From assembly GCF_013299165.1 (NCBI RefSeq), contig NZ_JAAFKD010000017.1:86487-150486 (forward strand): a DNA stretch of 64,000 nt. The letters are read 5' to 3'. The notes under the pieces were generated by a model. That model was not told the DNA's origin. It saw only the letters and a program-made list of their open reading frames with translations, and did no database searches. Made by a program: the position numbers and the translations under genes. This DNA comes from Microcoleus sp. bin38.metabat.b11b12b14.051. Lineage in GTDB: Bacteria; Cyanobacteriota; Cyanobacteriia; Cyanobacteriales; Microcoleaceae. Below are positions 61,555-64,000 of the stretch, one piece after another (position 1 is the stretch's first letter; the number at the start of each line of letters is the position of its first letter).

Positions 61555-63893
61555 TGAATAAGCAGATTATTGGATTGGTGGGCAACCCTAACTGTGGAAA
61601 AACTACTTTATTTAATGCGTTGACAGGTGCTAATCAGCGAGTTGGTAACTGGCCGGGAGTAACCGTTGAACGCAAAGAGGGAAAATATACTCATGATGGT
61701 TTACCAATTACTATCGTTGACTTGCCGGGAGTTTATTCTCTTGATGCTGAAGACGGAGATACTGGACTCGATGAACTCGTAGCGCGAGATTATTTGCTAT
61801 CTGGCGAAGCTGATGTAATTATTAATATTGTTGATGCTTCCAATATAGAGCGAAATTTGTATCTCAGCACCCAAGTCTTAGAGATGCGTGTGCCGATGAT
61901 TGTAGCGCTAAATATGATGGATGTTGCCAAAGAAAGGGACATCAAAATTGATGTTGGCAAACTCGCAGAACGCCTCGGTTGTATGGTAGTGCCGATGAGT
62001 GCTTCGTCAAATGATGGAGTGCCACTGCTGCGGGATGCTGTGAATAAAGCGCTACAAAAGCCGATCGTACCATCTGCCTATGTCGCTTATCCGGCTGCGA
62101 TCGAAGATGCGATCGCCCAACTCATCCCACACATCGAAAAAAACAGCCCAAATCGCACCGTAGATGCTCGCTGGACAGCCCTGAAACTCTTAGAATATCA
62201 GGATGAAGTCGCCCCCGAACTCGCCAATACAGAACTCGAAAAAATCGTGGTTCCGCACCGCCGACGAGTGCACGAAACCCTCGATGACGATTTGGATATT
62301 ATCATTGCCGATAGTCGGTACACCTACATCCGCAGCCTCACCCAAGGAGTAGCCGAATCTTCCAGGGAAATCAAAACCAACATTTCCGACAAAATCGACC
62401 AAATTGTGCTTAACCGATTTTTAGGTATTCCCGTATTCTTGATGGTGATGTACTTAATGTTCACCATTTCGATTAACGTTGGGGGCGTGTTTATCGACTT
62501 CTTTGACAACTTTTTCGGGACAATTTTTGTAGACGGTTTAGCTGCTGTCTTAGAAAGCGTCAAATCCCCTGGATGGTTGATCGGACTGCTGGCAAAAGGT
62601 GCCGGCGGTGGCATTCAAACCACAGCTACTTTTATTCCCCAAATTGGGATGATGTTCTTGTGTTTGTCAGCCCTCGAAGACTCCGGCTACATGGCACGGG
62701 CAGCTTTTGTGATGGACAGATTAATGCGGTTTGTCGGACTTCCCGGCAAATCCTTTGTACCGATGATGGTAGGTTTTGGGTGCAATATTCCCGGAATTAT
62801 GGCGACGCGGACTTTAGAAAATAAGCGCGATCGCACGATGACGATTATGATGAATCCATTCATGTCTTGTAGTGCGAGATTGGCAGTTTACGCCTTATTT
62901 TGCGGCGCATTCTTCCAAGTCGGCGGTCAAAATATGGTATTGGGACTTTATCTGTTAGGAATTTTAGCCGCAGTGCTCACCGGACTGATCTTAAAAAACA
63001 CCATCCTGCAAGGAGAAGCTGCACCCTTTGTGATGGAACTGCCACCCTACCACATTCCCAAGCTCAAAGGCGTGCTGCTGCGGACTTGGGATAGATTGCA
63101 AGCTTTTATCAAAAAGGCCGGAATCGCGATCGTCATTATGGTAATTGTACTCGGATTCATGAACTCCGTGGGCACCGACGGTTCCTTCGGCAAAGAAAAC
63201 AGCAAAGATTCAATTCTGAGCGCAGTTGCCCGCACAGTAACACCCGTATTTACCCCGATGGGAATCACCCAAGAAAACTGGCCTGCCACCGTCGGTTTAC
63301 TAACAGGAGTATTTGCCAAAGAAGTCATGGTGGGAACCTTAGACTCACTCTATACCGAACTAGCAGACGAACAAAAAGCAGCAACAGGTGCAGCACCAGA
63401 AAAAGCAGAAGAATTTAGTTTTTGGGGCGGCATGAGCAAAGCATATCTCAGCATTCCAGAGAATCTCGCAAAACTTCCCGGTCAACTTTTTGACCCCCTC
63501 GGTTTAAGTTCCGCCAATATTACAGACCAAAAAACAGCAGCAGAAGAGCAAGGTATTTCAGGTAGCACCTACGGACAAATGTCGCAACGCTTTGGTTCCA
63601 ACACTGCGGCTTTTGCCTATTTGCTGTTCGTATTACTGTACTTTCCTTGTGTCTCCGCAACGGCAGCGCTTTACCGCGAAACTAACTTAGGTTGGACAAT
63701 ATTTGCGGGTGCTTGGACTACTGGTTTAGCTTACTGGACTTCAGTGCTTTATTATCAAGTTGCGACATACGCAGAGCATCCAGAATCTTCAATTATCTGG
63801 GTAGTGAGACTGGCAATAGCTATGGCGCTGACTCTTGCGGGATTAAGAATAGCTGGTGCAACACGCCCCAAACGGCGCGAAGTCATGAATTAA
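61554..63893 (+). CDS. feoB: Ferrous iron transport protein B
   Basis: The 779-residue protein has an N-terminal G domain (G1 GNPNCGKTT at 8-16, G3 DLPGVYS, G4 NMMD), a GDI-like helical linker (about 170-270) and a polytopic membrane part with two GATE-like regions carrying GFGCNIPGIMATRTL and GVFAKEVMVGTL. It takes up Fe2+ across the inner membrane, powered or gated by nucleotide hydrolysis. A charged insert (ADEQKAATGAAPEKAEEFSF) lies between helices in the second half. The ATG overlaps the feoA stop by one base. Confidence 0.95.
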   Translation: MNKQIIGLVGNPNCGKTTLFNALTGANQRVGNWPGVTVERKEGKYTHDGLPITIVDLPGVYSLDAEDGDTGLDELVARDYLLSGEADVIINIVDASNIERNLYLSTQVLEMRVPMIVALNMMDVAKERDIKIDVGKLAERLGCMVVPMSASSNDGVPLLRDAVNKALQKPIVPSAYVAYPAAIEDAIAQLIPHIEKNSPNRTVDARWTALKLLEYQDEVAPELANTELEKIVVPHRRRVHETLDDDLDIIIADSRYTYIRSLTQGVAESSREIKTNISDKIDQIVLNRFLGIPVFLMVMYLMFTISINVGGVFIDFFDNFFGTIFVDGLAAVLESVKSPGWLIGLLAKGAGGGIQTTATFIPQIGMMFLCLSALEDSGYMARAAFVMDRLMRFVGLPGKSFVPMMVGFGCNIPGIMATRTLENKRDRTMTIMMNPFMSCSARLAVYALFCGAFFQVGGQNMVLGLYLLGILAAVLTGLILKNTILQGEAAPFVMELPPYHIPKLKGVLLRTWDRLQAFIKKAGIAIVIMVIVLGFMNSVGTDGSFGKENSKDSILSAVARTVTPVFTPMGITQENWPATVGLLTGVFAKEVMVGTLDSLYTELADEQKAATGAAPEKAEEFSFWGGMSKAYLSIPENLAKLPGQLFDPLGLSSANITDQKTAAEEQGISGSTYGQMSQRFGSNTAAFAYLLFVLLYFPCVSATAALYRETNLGWTIFAGAWTTGLAYWTSVLYYQVATYAEHPESSIIWVVRLAIAMALTLAGLRIAGATRPKRREVMN

Positions 63894-63954
63894 ATGTATC
63901 TGCGTTCATCTGCGTTAATCTGCGGTTCAAAAAAATCATATAAGGATAAAAACC

Positions 63955-64000
63955 ATGATTTTAAGCGACATCCAACAGTTTATTGCTGAAAACAAAAGAG
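63955..64000 (+). CDS. FeoC-like regulator, cut by the window end
   Basis: Only 15 codons are visible (MILSDIQQFIAENKR), starting at ATG 63955 with AAGGA eight bases upstream. The sequence and position after feoB match the start of FeoC-like winged-helix proteins of cyanobacterial feo operons. About 60 residues are missing. A dispersed repeat (about 63899-63928, CTGCGTTCATCTGCG) lies between it and feoB. Confidence 0.7.
   Translation, partial: MILSDIQQFIAENKR

Overview
The window reads as chromosomal DNA of a filamentous, non-marine cyanobacterium, probably Oscillatoriales/Microcoleus-like; this assignment is inference. Evidence is the very frequent GCGATCGC-type (HIP1) palindromes, cyanobacterium-typical families (DevBCA exporter, TIGR02652, DUF4079, thylakoid-type FtsH, CtpA-type protease, MscS-CNBD channel) and many dispersed hairpin and heptanucleotide repeats between genes. 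I recognise no rRNA, tRNA or CRISPR array.

Layout. 0-10 kb: 69-bp tandem repeats, a GH116 beta-glucosidase, a decayed Uma2 gene, gamma-carbonic-anhydrase-like protein, TIGR02652 protein, VOC protein, Nramp metal transporter, C-terminal processing protease and a pseudouridine synthase. 10-20 kb: UDP-GlcNAc 2-epimerase, a TPM-domain gene broken by an in-frame stop, a two-gene thioredoxin-like/SLOG operon, CDF metal exporter, a repeat-dense gap with a nested miniature element, a WcaF-like acetyltransferase, an MscS channel with a cyclic-nucleotide domain and an Rpn-type protein with expanded GLER repeats. 20-25 kb: a TetR regulator divergent from devB-devC-devA, with two 17-bp palindromes between them. 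25-32 kb: a lambda-type lysozyme fused to an integrase-like N-terminal domain, a GT4 glycosyltransferase, YihY protein, membrane proteins, and a 93-bp tandem array.

32-35 kb is an AT-rich island: a MazF-type toxin-antitoxin pair, a decayed copy of its promoter and antitoxin start, and a tight two-gene cassette of an HNH nuclease and a DGQHR (DndB-like) protein. I regard the cassette as the best candidate for an undescribed defence-type system. 35-43.5 kb is a three-gene minus-strand glycosylation operon of large fusion proteins, including a 1428-residue protein with GT4 and SPINDLY-like domains and four copies of a roughly 125-residue repeat I cannot name.

44-52 kb: FtsH with a strong terminator, a RelE/ParE-type toxin gene interrupted by a miniature inverted-repeat element, KDPG aldolase, L,D-transpeptidase, a five-unit 63-bp hairpin array, an Hsp70-family protein and a CPBP protease. 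52-58.5 kb is an exopolysaccharide cluster on the plus strand (two paralogous GT4 enzymes, an O-antigen ligase/polymerase-like membrane protein, a WecG/TagA-type GT26). 58.8-64 kb: DUF4079 protein, alpha/beta hydrolase, then a ferrous iron operon feoA-feoA-feoB and the start of a feoC-like gene, cut by the window end.

A recurring theme is small repeats shaping gene edges: they supply stop codons, sit at start codons, provide a purine-rich ribosome-binding stretch, interrupt a toxin gene, and nest inside one another.
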